Origin: Blakeslea trispora
Lineage: Eukaryota > Mucoromycota > Mucoromycetes > Mucorales > Choanephoraceae
DNA: 64,000 bases
NCBI GenBank assembly: GCA_025331445.1
Contig: JAIWNE010000036.1
Coordinates: 186,001-250,000 of the forward strand
Direction of reading: 5' to 3'
Shown: positions 46,720-57,975 of the stretch, piece by piece
How the letters are laid out: the number at the start of each line of letters is the position of its first letter
How positions within the stretch are numbered: the first letter of the stretch is position 1
Program-made: the position numbers and the translations under genes
The notes under the pieces: model-generated
Told to the model about the DNA's origin: nothing
Database searches by the model: none
The model's input: only the letters and a program-made list of their open reading frames with translations

Positions 46720-47625
46720 CTACTGGTGGGTACTGGGAGCTGGCTTTTTGTTGTTGTTGGCAGGATGACTGTTGTAGCTTCTGCTTGAGTGGTACGCGGA
46801 TGGTCGGTGGTGACTGGTGCCGTGCTGAAAACCCTGTTGGGAAGAGTGATTGTTGAAGGAGGAACCACCATGCTGCGATGGTGGACCTGATCGAAAGGGC
46901 TGCGTAGTCGGGGATTTGAAGCGGTCAAATCGTGATTTGTTGTTGGTTCTGCGGGCTGTGTTAGCGGCAGAGGATTTCTTCTGAATTTGTTCGTCGAAAA
47001 CATCTTCATCAAGCAAGTATTGTTTATTGTTGTTCGTATTGTGTTGAACGCGATGGTCGACGGCGCTGTATGCTAAATCTATACGACTGTTATGAAGTAG
47101 AGTTACACAATGTAGAGTTAGTCGACGAATGTCATTTAGAGTGATTAGAATTTTGGCTCTATCCATATTATCGTAAAAGATATCGCGAGTAAGGATATCC
47201 AATGGGCGAAAAATGGCTGTCGTGGCGTATGCGGCTTGTTTGAGACGTAAGTCCTGAGTACGTTCATGTGAGCGCATCTGTTTGGCGGCACGCGGCATAG
47301 TGTCGGGAGGTTGGTAGTTGATGCCACGGACAGGAGGATAAGAGTCGATTATTTCTTTGCGTTCTTCTGGCGGAAGGCTATTGTCGGTCCAAAGGGCTGT
47401 GTCTAAGTGCATCAGCTCATTCAATGGGGCTTCGGGGACCCAGTCGTATCGGGGTCGTATAGGCAACTCAGCGGGTGGAGAGAGGGTGTCCATTGCGGTG
47501 GCGGGAGGAGGTTGTTGTGGCTGATTGGCTAAATTAAGGACGATGTTACGTAGTTCGTCTTGTTGGAGTTGCAAGGCTTGTAGGATAGCAGAAACATCGC
47601 TAGTAAGTGGGTTATTTTCTGACAT
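46720..47625 (-). CDS. DIRS Gag-like protein, 301 aa
   Basis: First ORF of the element, starting 208 bp inside the right end. It begins MSENNPLTSDVSAILQALQL, has a Pro-rich segment, a central helical region (DRAKILITLNDIRRLTLHCV) and a His/Ser/Asn/Gln-rich basic C-terminus (SSQQGFQHGTSHHRPS). No zinc knuckle is visible, typical of DIRS Gag. It overlaps or abuts the reverse transcriptase frame. Confidence 0.8.
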   Translation of the reverse strand: MSENNPLTSDVSAILQALQLQQDELRNIVLNLANQPQQPPPATAMDTLSPPAELPIRPRYDWVPEAPLNELMHLDTALWTDNSLPPEERKEIIDSYPPVRGINYQPPDTMPRAAKQMRSHERTQDLRLKQAAYATTAIFRPLDILTRDIFYDNMDRAKILITLNDIRRLTLHCVTLLHNSRIDLAYSAVDHRVQHNTNNNKQYLLDEDVFDEQIQKKSSAANTARRTNNKSRFDRFKSPTTQPFRSGPPSQHGGSSFNNHSSQQGFQHGTSHHRPSAYHSSRSYNSHPANNNKKPAPSTHQ

Positions 47626-47677
47626 ATTGAAATGGATTTTTCAGTGATTAAGTGGTAGTGACCAAACGAAAAAAAAG

Positions 47678-47833
47678 AAGATCAAAGAATCATAAATACT
47701 TTAGATAATTCAAGATTTTATACAATAATTTTTTCGATATAAATAAAAGAAGATTACAGCATTCTCATACTAGTACACATTCTTGTCTGAGGATCTCATG
47801 CAATTCTGGGAGAATTCATTTCGACCTCAGAAT
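47678..47833 (-). repeat. Right inverted terminal repeat of the DIRS element
   Basis: Inverse of the left repeat over its inner part, with an extra outer segment (ATTCTGAGGTCGAAATGAAT read on the minus strand). It probably contains the promoter for the leftward ORFs. Confidence 0.85.
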
Positions 47834-48262
47834 AGTAAATACCCGTCATGATATCTTGCAATTAAATATACTAAAGTAAAACCAAAAAGAGCGAAAGAGA
47901 TTACAATGAGGTTTTTTAAGCCAAGTCTGTTTTAGAAAGCAGAAATTGAAAAGATATAATCCAATTCATGTTGATTTTAACAGTGATTATACAAGTGTCA
48001 ATATGGTCCAAATTGTTTTGTGCAAAGTAGGCACAACTTTGTTTCATATTTTGAAAAATGACTTTTGTACTAGACCTAATTGACATATGGTAGCATTTGT
48101 GTATTTTTGTTCTTTTTTTTATAAATGAATCACTTTAGGCTTGTGTTAGAGCCTCGTTTAAGAAAGTGAACCAAGTATGTGGAGTAGTAAAAACTGCTAT
48201 ATATTTATATATCTATATACAAATGAGCAAGGAAAGAAGGGTTGTAACTTTGTTGATCTATG
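47834..48262. other. Spacer between the DIRS element and the adenosyltransferase gene
   Basis: About 430 bp, AT-rich, with a TATATATTTATATATCTATA stretch near 48200. No coding signal. Confidence 0.5.
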
Positions 48263-49250
48263 TTAATGCTTAATATAAATCTTCTCTTCCTTTCCTTGCG
48301 TGTGTGATGCCCATCTAGCTGCATTAAATAGAAAATCACTCAATCTGAAGTTTAAAGATGTATTTAGAACGACCCTTACTTCAGAGACATTTTCCCATAT
48401 ACCTATTCAAAAATATCGCAACGGATTCGTCACACAAACCGGTACGAGACAGAGGCTGAACTCTCCTCTCTGCTCTACGACACACAGTGCGCGCAACATG
48501 AAGACAAGCACTAGACTTACCACCTGACTAAGAAAGAGAGATTTCATGAGTTGACAAAGGTTCTATTCTTAGTGCTTGAGAAATTTACTGGTAAAATAAA
48601 GTGGGAAAGCTTTGGCAATTGCTCATCGTATTCGTCAATCCAGCTCTCTAGTTGAGTAACATGGTCTCCTAATGGATCAAATACTGTGCGTACTATCATT
48701 TCATAATCAATTCAAATTTCTCTAACATCATGATGAAGTCTTACTCAAACGGTTCTCCTGCGAATTTTCGCGAGGTGTTGCAATATTTGATCCAATGTCT
48801 TGCAATAGACACTGTATCTAAACAATCAAACATCAGCCATTGAAATTCATCAAGACAGAAAAACGAGTTTTACTTTGACCAGCTTCTTAATTAGATCTCT
48901 TCCCCAATCGTGATCTTCAAGATGCTCTATAGCTAACCTGTATATCAAATGAGAAGCTAGAAGAGAATAGAGTGAAAAGCATAGCCCAGACACCTACCCG
49001 AGATTTGAGCTCAATTCGTCAGTGGTGCCTTTTAAAAGTTAATAAGACTTCTTACTTGATAGTTGGTTGCTTCAAATATTTACCTAAAGCTTCAAAAATA
49101 ATATCGTCCTTGTCTCTACGCTCTCCGTTATAAAGACTAGCGCTGCCTTTTTATTTCAAACCGGTATTAGTTTCTTCAACTTCTTCATCTGATTGTCTCT
49201 TCTAATCTAATAACTCTACCTTTGTCACCAGTTTTGGTATATATCTTCAT
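48263..49250 (-). CDS. ATP:cob(I)alamin adenosyltransferase (PduO/MMAB type)
   Basis: Makes adenosylcobalamin, the cofactor of methylmalonyl-CoA mutase. Eight short exons (49250-49220, 49146-49084, 49028-48998, 48937-48874, 48817-48745, 48692-48589, 48527-48403, 48344-48263) agree in phase and give 190 residues, the family size. Signature motifs: the ATP-binding [20 protein letters not shown], the active-site [65 protein letters not shown] then [26 protein letters not shown]. All expected ATP- and cobalamin-contact segments are present. No conventional presequence is visible; an in-frame ATG at 49274 adds eight residues (MQTILSPQ). The gene is easy to miss because no exon exceeds 42 codons. 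It is divergent from ATP1, 496 bp apart. Confidence 0.92.
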
Positions 49251-49746
49251 TTGCGGAGATAAAATGGTCTGCATACAATTTTCCAAATGTGCTTAACTTT
49301 TATTCAAAATTCTACAAAGCTAGAAGATGAATTCGTTTCAATAGAATTGGTCTATTGGTTCATTTGAACTTCTTTATTCTGTAAGAAATTGAACTTTATT
49401 TGAAGATGAATTGTGCTAGCATAAATAGACTATTTTCCCATGACAATTAGCCTAGTTTGGGTCAATATGCGCCTTTATTTGGAGGCCTCATTTTGTTGTC
49501 TTCTTTTCCATCTATCACATACAAAAAAAAAAAAAAAAAAGATGATAAAATCGTCTGAATTTGAAGTCAATGCACTGTAATTATTAGATTCCGATCGGTG
49601 ACGAAAAAGTTTTTTTTTCTGAAGCGTGCCTGGCAATTTGCTGTGCTTGCCTGCCTGCTGAGAAACAAACTTTTATTTTTTTTGTGTTTAATTTTTTTCA
49701 CTTTTTTTTTTTCCTTTGTTAAAAGTAGAACCACCCCTCTCTCACA
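49251..49746. promoter_or_regulatory. Shared divergent promoter region of adenosyltransferase and ATP1
   Basis: 496 bp separate the two start codons. It holds an A18 run near 49525 and pyrimidine-rich stretches close to the ATP1 start, typical of strongly expressed fungal genes. No specific site is assigned. Confidence 0.5.
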
Positions 49747-51701
49747 ATGCTCAGAAACGTTGCTCGTATTGCTCGTCCTGCACTCACTCGTAGTGTTTTG
49801 CCCGCTGTATGTAGATGACTTGTTTCGACGAACAAAGGAAAAGAAGAAACTAAACTAAAAAATTTTTAATACAACTTGTTAGGCTCGTCTCAACCTTGGT
49901 GCTGTTGCATCCGTTACTCGTGCTTACGCTTCTGCTAAGCCTTCTACCTCTGAGGTTTCTTCTATTCTCGAACAACGTATCTTGGGTGCCAACTCTGAAG
50001 TTGACCTCCAAGAAACTGGTCGTGTTTTGTCCATTGGTGATGGTATTGCCCGTGTTTACGGTTTGAAGAACTGTCAGGCCGAAGAAATGGTTGAATTCTC
50101 TAGCGGTCTCAAGGTAAGAAGATAAGCAATAGTAAATAGAGATCTATACTCTTTATCAGAGACAAAAGAATATCAATGGATTAGGAAGCAATTTCCCTTT
50201 TTGATAGAGATGTGTAATACTAATGTTATTCACCATAGGGTATGGCTCTTAACTTGGAAGCCGATAACGTTGGTATTGTCGTCTTTGGTAACGATCGTTT
50301 GATCAAGGAAGGTGACACTGTCAAGCGTACCGGTGCTATTGTTGACGTCCCTATCGGTCCTGGTCTCCTCGGTCGTGTTGTTGATGCCCTCGGTAACCCC
50401 ATTGATGGTAAGGGTCCTCTTGATGCCGCTGGTCGTTCTCGTGTCCAAGTCAAGGCTCCTGGTATCTTGCCTCGTCACTCTGTCAACGAACCTATGCAAA
50501 CTGGTATCAAGTCTGTTGACTCCATGGTTCCCATTGGTCGTGGTCAACGTGAATTGATTATTGGTGATCGTCAAACTGGTAAGACTGCCGTTGCTCTTGA
50601 TACTATCTTGAACCAAAAGAACTGGAACAACGGTTCTGATGAAGCCAAGAAGTTGTACTGTATCTATGTTGCTGTCGGTCAAAAGCGTTCCACTGTTGCT
50701 CAACTTGTCAGAACTCTTGAAGAAAATGGTGAGTGAAAGACAAAATAGGACCTTTCTTTCTTTGTGTATGTGTATTCACATACCGAAATGGGAGAAAACG
50801 TAAGATAAACAACAGGATTGACTAATTATATTGGTTGGTAGATGCCATGAAGTACACCATTGTTGTTGCTGCTACAGCCTCTGAAGCTGCTCCTCTTCAA
50901 TACCTTGCTCCTTTCTCCGGTGCTGCCATTGGTGAATGGTTCCGTGACAACGGTCGTCACTCTTTGATCATTTACGATGATTTGTCCAAGCAAGCTGTTG
51001 CTTACCGTCAAATGTCCCTCTTGCTCCGTCGTCCTCCTGGTCGTGAAGCTTACCCTGGTGATGTCTTCTATCTTCACTCTCGTCTCTTGGAACGTGCTGC
51101 CAAGATGAACAAGAACTTCGGTTACGGTTCCATGACCGCTCTTCCCATCATTGAAACTCAAGGTGGTGATGTCTCTGCTTATATTCCCACTAACGTTATT
51201 TCCATTACTGATGGTCAAATTTTCTTGGAAGCCGAACTCTTCTTCAAGGGTATCCGTCCTGCCATTAACGTCGGTCTCTCCGTCTCTCGTGTCGGTTCCG
51301 CCGCCCAAACCAAGGCTATGAAGCAAGTTGCTGGTTCCATGAAGCTTTTCTTGGCCCAATACCGTGAAGTTGCCGCTTTCGCCCAATTCGGTTCTGATTT
51401 GGATGCCTCCACTCAATTTTTGTTGAACCGTGGTGCCCGTCTCACTGAATTGTTGAAGCAACCTCAATACACTCCCTTGTCTATTCAAGCTCAAGTTCCT
51501 ATTATCTTCGCTGGTGTTAACGGTTACCTTGACAAGATTCCCGTCAACAAGGTTGTCGAATGGGAAAAGGACTTCATTAGCCACGTTGCCACTCAACACG
51601 CCGATGTCCTTGAAGAAATCCGTACTAAGGGTGTTCTCTCCAAGGAACTCGAAGCTAAGCTCCGCGATGTCTGTGATAACCACGCCAAGGGCTTCTACTA
51701 G
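49747..51701 (+). CDS. ATP1: Mitochondrial F1-ATP synthase subunit alpha
   Basis: Non-catalytic nucleotide-binding subunit of the F1 head in the mitochondrial matrix. Exons 49747-49806, 49883-50113, 50239-50728 and 50842-51701 give 546 residues. The N-terminus [20 protein letters not shown] is an Arg-rich mitochondrial presequence. Family motifs: [12 protein letters not shown], the Walker [15 protein letters not shown] (near residue 206), [20 protein letters not shown] and [18 protein letters not shown], including the alpha-subunit Arg finger region. Codons end strongly in C or T, unlike the neighbours, which fits very high expression. The reverse-strand long frames are shadows of this biased codon use. 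Confidence 0.97.
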
Positions 51702-52265
51702 ATTGCTTCCTTTTCTTGTAATGTTTGATTAATTGTAAAAAGCAACAGCAGATTTCTTTTTGCTCTGAAAATAAAAATGTACACAAAAAAAAATATGTAT
51801 AGTATTTCTCAACGCTAACTACTTGGTTCCTTAAAAAGCTCAAGCTTAATTCATATTGGTAGAGATGTTAGAAGAAACCATGCCTTTGTTTATGAAGGAT
51901 TCAAATTACTCTTTTCTAAAGAAAAAAAAACTTCTCTGTCATTCAGTTTTGAGAAGGGAAAGCGTATTAACAACAAACGTCCCAAAAGATAATATATGCA
52001 TTTGTATACCATGCTCGTCCAGTAACAGAAAAACTTTATATGTTCATTTCACTATGATTCATCAAAAATAATCGGGAATTCTTTATCACTAATTTGCAAT
52101 TCCTTAACTTTCCTTGCCGCCTTGGGTGGCTACCATCTGATCAGTGTACTTTTTGTCTTCATCTACACTAATCCTTCCCACTAAAAGCTAAAAGTATTCG
52201 TTCTTTCGTATACACTGCTGTTTGATGTTTAAGACGACTGATGTTATTTCTGCTTATCCCTCTTA
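51702..52265. other. ATP1 3' region and spacer
   Basis: About 560 bp with an AATAAAAA-type polyadenylation context near 51768 and no coding frame that I can support. Confidence 0.5.
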
Positions 52266-52349
52266 CAGTAGTCGCTTGATTTAAGAGTATTTTCAATATA
52301 AGAGTGCAAACTTCAAGATTGCGGACACTCTTAAATCGAGCGACTACTG
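52266..52349. mobile_element. Miniature Tc1/mariner-type MITE, 84 bp
   Basis: Ends CAGTAGTCGCTTGATTTAAG and CTTAAATCGAGCGACTACTG are inverted (one mismatch) and flanked by TA (52264-52265 and 52350-52351). A third end of the same kind, CTTAAATAGAGCGACTACTG then TA, finishes at 52633, so two nested or adjacent copies may exist. Confidence 0.8.
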
Positions 52350-52739
52350 TATTATTTCCGCTCTACGAACTTTCAAATGCTTTTGTATGCAAAATTCTTG
52401 TGTGAAGCTTTTCGAAAACATATATTTTATTTTGGCATTTCAACTTCAGAGACACTATATAAATCGATTCTGGATAAAAACTAGTGCACTACCCTGCTTT
52501 TTTATGAAATTCATGTACACAGCACCCGCTTTATTTAAGGATAGTCAGAAATCTTGCAAAATTTTTATTTTGAATAGAATTGGTTTTAGGCAAAAGGTTC
52601 TCAAAAGCTCATACTTAAATAGAGCGACTACTGTATATTGTGTGAGAACGATAAAAGCGAAAATAATAACATCAAGAGTAAAAACAACAAGCATTTTGCA
52701 TAAGAGTAAGTCAAAAAAGAAGGGCTGCAACACAAATCA
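52350..52739. other. Spacer holding the stray MITE end
   Basis: About 390 bp of AT-rich DNA; the only thing seen is the right-hand type TIR ending at 52633. No coding signal. Confidence 0.45.
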
Positions 52740-53620
52740 GACTCCCAGCTTTACACACATCCTACTTTGTGTCAACACTTTCTGGAACAGGTTCGTACCA
52801 ATCGTGTCCGCCTCCAACCCTTCTTTTGCAGGGCTTTCACTTTACCCCCCTTTGCCCTCTCCACAGATTGTGAATGCCACCCCTCTCATCAATCCTTGAG
52901 CTTTCAAATTGACGAAAACGATATCCTGATGTCTTCCAAAGACCATCGTTCTCTTCTGGCTATTCTTGGGACTGATTCTAGACTTTCATCCGTAAAATGG
53001 AAATTCTTTTGGAAATTATCTCTTTCGCATTGTATGGTATCGCATCCTTTCTCACAAAATCTCCTGCCGTACCATCTTACACGACCTCATTCCTTTGTTC
53101 TTCACTTCTGCACTCTGCTCACTTTGCGGTACTGATGATGATGCCTTGGAACACTTTCTTTGGCTCTATCCTCTTATACGTACTGTCTGGTCATCCATTT
53201 GGTCCACTCGCTTCGAGACGGCTTTCTCCTTGACCACTCTATCTCAATCCATTCTCTTTTTGGAATTTCCTACTCTGCGTAAACCATCTCTCAACTCGGA
53301 ATCTTCAAGTATTATCTGTTCGATTATTCCCAGTATTTGGCGTGCTCACTGGTCATTCATCTTTTTTGATATTCCTTTTATTCGGCAGACTGTTATCGCT
53401 ACCACGTCGCGCCAAATTTTTACATCGCACCATGAGTCACTAATCAAGTCTGGCATCTCGCATGCCCCTCTGTTTCCGCTCGACTGTTAACTCCTATTTA
53501 TTATTTAACTACACCACAAAAACACATAATCCCCCAAAATCTTAATAATCCAAAAACATGCATGTGACTTAATATCTATCATCATTAATAAACAAGAGCG
53601 TCTACTTCATAAAAAAAAAA
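52740..53620 (+). mobile_element. 5'-truncated LINE with reverse-transcriptase tail and poly-A
   Basis: Frames (with shifts) read ILMSSKDHRSLLAIL, KWKFFWKLSLSH and FSQNLLPYHL, then CSLCGTDDDALEHFLWL, the zf-RVT zinc motif, then TVWSSIWSTRFE and a C-terminal region ending near 53490. An A12 run near 53609-53620 follows an AATAAAC signal and marks the 3' end. It is the best-preserved of three LINE tails in the window. The 5' boundary is approximate. Confidence 0.75.
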
Positions 53621-53781
53621 AATATCTATTCGGCAAGTATTATTCAATTTTACCGATTCTATTTCCTAACAGGATTTCCGGCGTACAGCGATTGGATAAA
53701 CTGTCACTGCTTTTTTTTTCTTTAACCGTACACTTCAAATTGAACTTTTTGCCAAAAGCACTTATTTCGCTGCTCTTCTTC

Positions 53782-56552
53782 ATGTACCATCCTAACGACT
53801 CTCTAAATTCGCAACTGCCTTTACCAAGGTTACCTGTTGTGTCTATTAAAAGACAAAAATCAGAGAAAAATGACAAAAAGCGAACAAGGAAAAGCAGAGC
53901 TTGTAAGAAGATTGCCATAGCCTTTTCTTCTACTGTTTCTAACTACCTTTTTTGCTATCAATTGACAAATCAAAAAGGCGACCTCTGTAGGCGCAAGAAA
54001 ATTAGGTACATCTTCATAGAAAGAAGAATGAATGTGTGAAGTTCTAAAAAAAAAAGAAATTTGAATCAGATGTGACTATGACCAAGACTATCCTCAACAT
54101 TCATGCAGCTCTTGTAAGGGCTATGGAAAAGAATGTGCCTTCAATGAAGTAAGCCGACTTATTTCTCGCAATGGTATGCCAACTTACTGATTTTTAGTTA
54201 GGCTTCCAAAAAAAGAGGGCCACCAAGAGGCTATGTAGAGGGTCTAGAAAGCCGATTGAGACGCATGGAGAAATTACTATTAACTGTTGCAGAAAATGGA
54301 AATTTACCTCCTGAAGTGCTAAAAGCAACAAGCGAATTAGCAAACAGTAGTAATGAAAAAGAAAGTACCAACCTGAGCTCCACAGAAGAATTACAACACT
54401 CAACAGAGAAGCAGACAATGGCACAGAAAGCGGACGATACAAGTCAAGAGAGAGCAGTTGGGATGCCTATCTCTAATACAAGTGAACCTTTTTCTTATGT
54501 CGGCAGTTCCTCTGGAATCTATCTGCTGAGCAGATTGTTTACTCGCAATACAACACACATGGACAGAAAAGAAAAAGAAGCTTTACCAAGACCTGTAGAC
54601 GACAATGAAGAAGACTTGATGATAGCAAGATTTGGTGGTGATCCGTTAAATAAGCTAGGATTTGGAAGGATATTGAATCCTGATTGGAAAATACCACCTA
54701 AGGACCTGACAGATCACCTCATTCAAATATATTTTAGACGAATCAACATTATGTTGCCTATCCTTGATGAAGATAGCTTTTATCAGGAATACCGTAAAGC
54801 CAATCATGCCTCAACTTTCATTCCTATTATCATGGCTATTTGCCGTAGTAGTTGTCGATTGCTAGAAGAAGAGGACTTCTTGGTGCAAAAATACAACATT
54901 GATCGAGCACATTTCTTTCGCGACATTCAAAAACAGATGGACACATATTTTGATGTTGATTTCTTGCAGCCAAAGATTGAGACCATTCAAGTACTCTTGA
55001 TCTCAGCCTCCAACACAGAGAAATGGGGTATTGAAAGCTCCGATTGGATTACAACAAGTATAGCGGTTAAAATGGTAAAGAGAGGATGAAGAGAGAAAGG
55101 AGAAAGAGTGTGTGATTGAACGTTAGATTGTAGGCACAAGATTTAGGCCTACATAGAGCAAATACTCAGCATCAAGGTGTCCCCAAAAAAGACATGGAGG
55201 CCAAGAAAAGGCTTTGGTGGTCTGCCTATATAATTGATAGATGGGTTTGTGCTTCTCTAGGAAGGTAAAACCGAAAGCGTCTCAATCAATGGAATCGCGC
55301 TCATTATTGCTGATTAGACCATTAACTATATCTGATGCCGATTGCGATATTGATCATCCGGATCCAAATGATCAGCAATATACTCTTTTCTTCTACATGG
55401 TCAAGCTGAGCTGTATTTTAGGAGATGTTTTACGAGCATTTTGTTCACCTCGAGCGCGTCTCATGTCTGAGAAAGGAATTGTATTGGAAAATATCTCCCG
55501 AAGTTTGGAGCAAATGCTCTTAGGATGGCGAAGATCTCTACCATCTCATTTAGCTTTATCAAAAACAGACTTATACATGATTTCTCAGAAAGATATAGAC
55601 GCCGAATTTAGAGCAAAATTAAGCAATGGAGGCAAGTATATAATATGCAGTAGTATTCATGCTGTATGTAACATGTGAAATAGCATCTCAGCTTCAGATG
55701 GCTTACATTGCTGTCTATCTTCTTATCAAACGCCCTCTTATTTCTATGGGTATTGGAAGTGAATCCACAGTCAAGATGCCAGCAGAATGTCAAGATGCAA
55801 TCAAACTAGCCGTGGATTTATTTGATGTGATGAAAATTACAGATTTGTTGTGCAATTGGTCTCTTGGGAGTAAGTCAAATACATTTGGGAATGAAAAGGC
55901 AGAACTGCATCTTTATGTTATTAATGGCTCAAATAATATTTAGGCTACTGGTTATCACAAACACAGATGCTCTTATTGTTGAACTTTAGAAATGCTGATA
56001 CTGGTTTAAGTGCTGAATCTAAGCGTTTTTCAGAGCGGTTCAAGTCTCGACATCATGAATTATCAAACTACATTACACAGGTAACTTTCGTAGGCATCAA
56101 TTTTTGAAGTTTTACTGACGCTAGCTTTTTTTCAGCCTTCCCTTGTCCCATTTCTAGAGTTGGTTTCTAGTGTGATCAGCGGTGAAGGAAGCCATGACAA
56201 AAACAGCAATGCCAGTCATGGTAGTACTATTAACAAGAGCCTTGCACCGAGTGTTGATCAACAGCAATCTCTGTGGGAGGCTTCAAACGGAATTGAATGG
56301 CAAGGTAAGATAGAAGTAAAGCCAGATAGAAGTGCATTTCATGTATTGACTAGTAATAGAAATGGTGAAACTGCTAGCAGAAACAGGTTATCAGATATGC
56401 TTCAAATAAGAAGGGTATGGTCAAGCTCTATAATTTGCTTTCTAAAGCTCTTTTTCCCTTTTTTTAAGTTTCGCTCTGTAACAACTATTTATTCAGGATC
56501 AAATAATCAAAATAAACAAAGTGCAATTATCAGCATGAGAAATGTACTTTAG
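53782..56552 (+). CDS. Zn2Cys6 transcription factor with fungal-specific regulatory domain
   Basis: A nuclear DNA-binding regulator, target unknown. Exons 53782-53902, 53978-54005, 54070-54148, 54202-55074, 55134-55264, 55318-55631, 55684-55869, 55944-56080 and 56136 onward. The zinc cluster is split by three introns: RACDLCRRKKIRCDYDQD, then SCSSCKGYGKECAFNE, giving six Cys. The linker has KKRGPPRGYVEGLESRLRRM, the GPP motif plus a short coiled coil seen in this family. The middle-homology region follows (HLIQIYFRRINIMLPILDED, AQDLGLHRANTQHQG, KKRLWWSAYIIDRWVCASLG). One intron (55632-55683) seems to use a GC donor. The last 51-nt possible intron (56416-56466) is in frame, so the C-terminus may be 745 or 761 residues long. 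The start ATG gives MYHPNDSLNSQ. Confidence 0.88.
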
Positions 56553-57975
56553 TTATGATCTAGTACTAGTGTACCACATATATATACTTTACTTGCTGAA
56601 AAAAGTAGCCTTTTCTTATCCTTACTGACCAATAGATAATCCAGCGAATTTGGTTCTTATGTGAATATCGTTGATGCGCAAGCACACAATTCTATATAGA
56701 CTAGTTCAAAAAGTGCGAGTATCTCAGCGCACTTGCATTATTTGTAGCCGAGAAAAGATACCTTCTTGAGTTGTTATTAAAAAAGGGAGCTAATTGACCA
56801 GCTACTTAGCACTCAACCATGTCAAAATAAATATTTCAGACTATATTAACATTGTTGCTAAGTAAACTCATATTGATGTGAGGAGGTATAAGTCTCTTGG
56901 AAACTAGTAGGACTTGATAAGAATCATTAGCTAGCTGACCTTCTGAAAGGGATCCAACACTGTGTTTCAGAAAAAAAAGACACACATTTTGATAGACCTT
57001 CCTTTCTTCATCATTATAAGTTAAAGAACAAAATTAAATAATGATTTAAATGCTTACTATACTCTGTTGCTTTTTTTTTCTACGTAAAGCGTAAATTCTC
57101 AGTTCGCCCTTCAGACTCAACTTTACTTCTTGACAGTTTTCTTTTCTAGTCTTTCTTCAATTGTTATCAAATTCATAGTGGAAGGCATTATTGCTATCAT
57201 AATGACAATCGCAATGATGTTGGAGCAACTGATTAAGCTTGGCTGCTACCAAGTTTTCTCTTTCTTTGAAGACCCTCTGTGCCCTCACATTTAGCAGTTT
57301 TAGCGAAATTCTAGTTTGTGTACCAATTTCCTACAATTGACACTGTATCGCTTAAACAAGAATATTCGAAAAGCTATCTGCTGACTGTTTCGATAAGCTT
57401 TTGTGTCGCTCTTTAATCAAGAAAAAAAAACCTGTCATCTCAAAGAGCATATAATATCCAAACCAAAGCTTTTGGTTGTCTTTACTGTTATTACTAAAGG
57501 AAAAGAAGCCTTAAAACAAATACTGGTGCGGGCATAATGTTGCTGCAAGAAAAATACTTTAATGGCTCTCCTTTTTTAATTTTCTGAAATAGGACTATCC
57601 TAAAAATTACGTACTTTTTTTTTAAAAAAACAGTTCAAATAACAAGGGGATTGCAACTAAAAAAATTTCGATTTTGTAGAATAGTTGAACCAAGAGCCTT
57701 TTTTTGATTGAGAGAGTGTTGGCTACTAAAATGTGCATTTACTGTCTTTATCTTTTACTAGTACAGTGTACAATCTATTTCTGGCAGTGGAGTATCTCAA
57801 TTGGTGGATGGATGATTAGGTAAACAGACGGGATAATTTTAAGACTCAGTAGCTTATGTAATCAAATATTGCGGCGGTCTTTTGATTTTGCTATAAAATT
57901 ATCTATTCATGACCTAAACTAGTAGATAACAGTCCTTTTTCTTTTCCCTCTCTTTTTTTTTTCTTTGACCATATC
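56553..57975. other. Intergenic region upstream of GAL7
   Basis: About 1.4 kb without a convincing frame. It includes the GAL7 promoter at the right end, with T-rich tracts just before the start codon. I see no clear operator. Confidence 0.5.

Larger units (their letters stand above)
43540..47833 (-). mobile_element. DIRS-type tyrosine-recombinase retrotransposon, about 4.3 kb
   Basis: Inverted terminal repeats (about 43540-43667 and 47678-47833) share the core GTGTACTAGTATGAGAATGC and about 110 inner bases, with unequal outer extensions. An internal complementary region at 43700-43817 is complementary to the extreme left end and the extreme right end joined together, the hallmark of DIRS elements. 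ORFs run leftward in the order Gag, RT-RNase H-methylase-like, tyrosine recombinase, and the internal complementary region follows the recombinase ORF as expected. There is no obvious target-site duplication, consistent with recombinase integration. Confidence 0.93.

Noticed and set aside
44844..47012. 722-codon open frame on the minus strand
   Set aside because: Only its last third (RNase H end and NPPW domain) is real; the first two thirds run antiparallel in meaning to the Gag and reverse transcriptase frames and are low-complexity shadow.
50230..51683. Long minus-strand frames of 157 and 285 codons over ATP1
   Set aside because: They are artefacts of ATP1 codon bias on the opposite strand and show no family motif.
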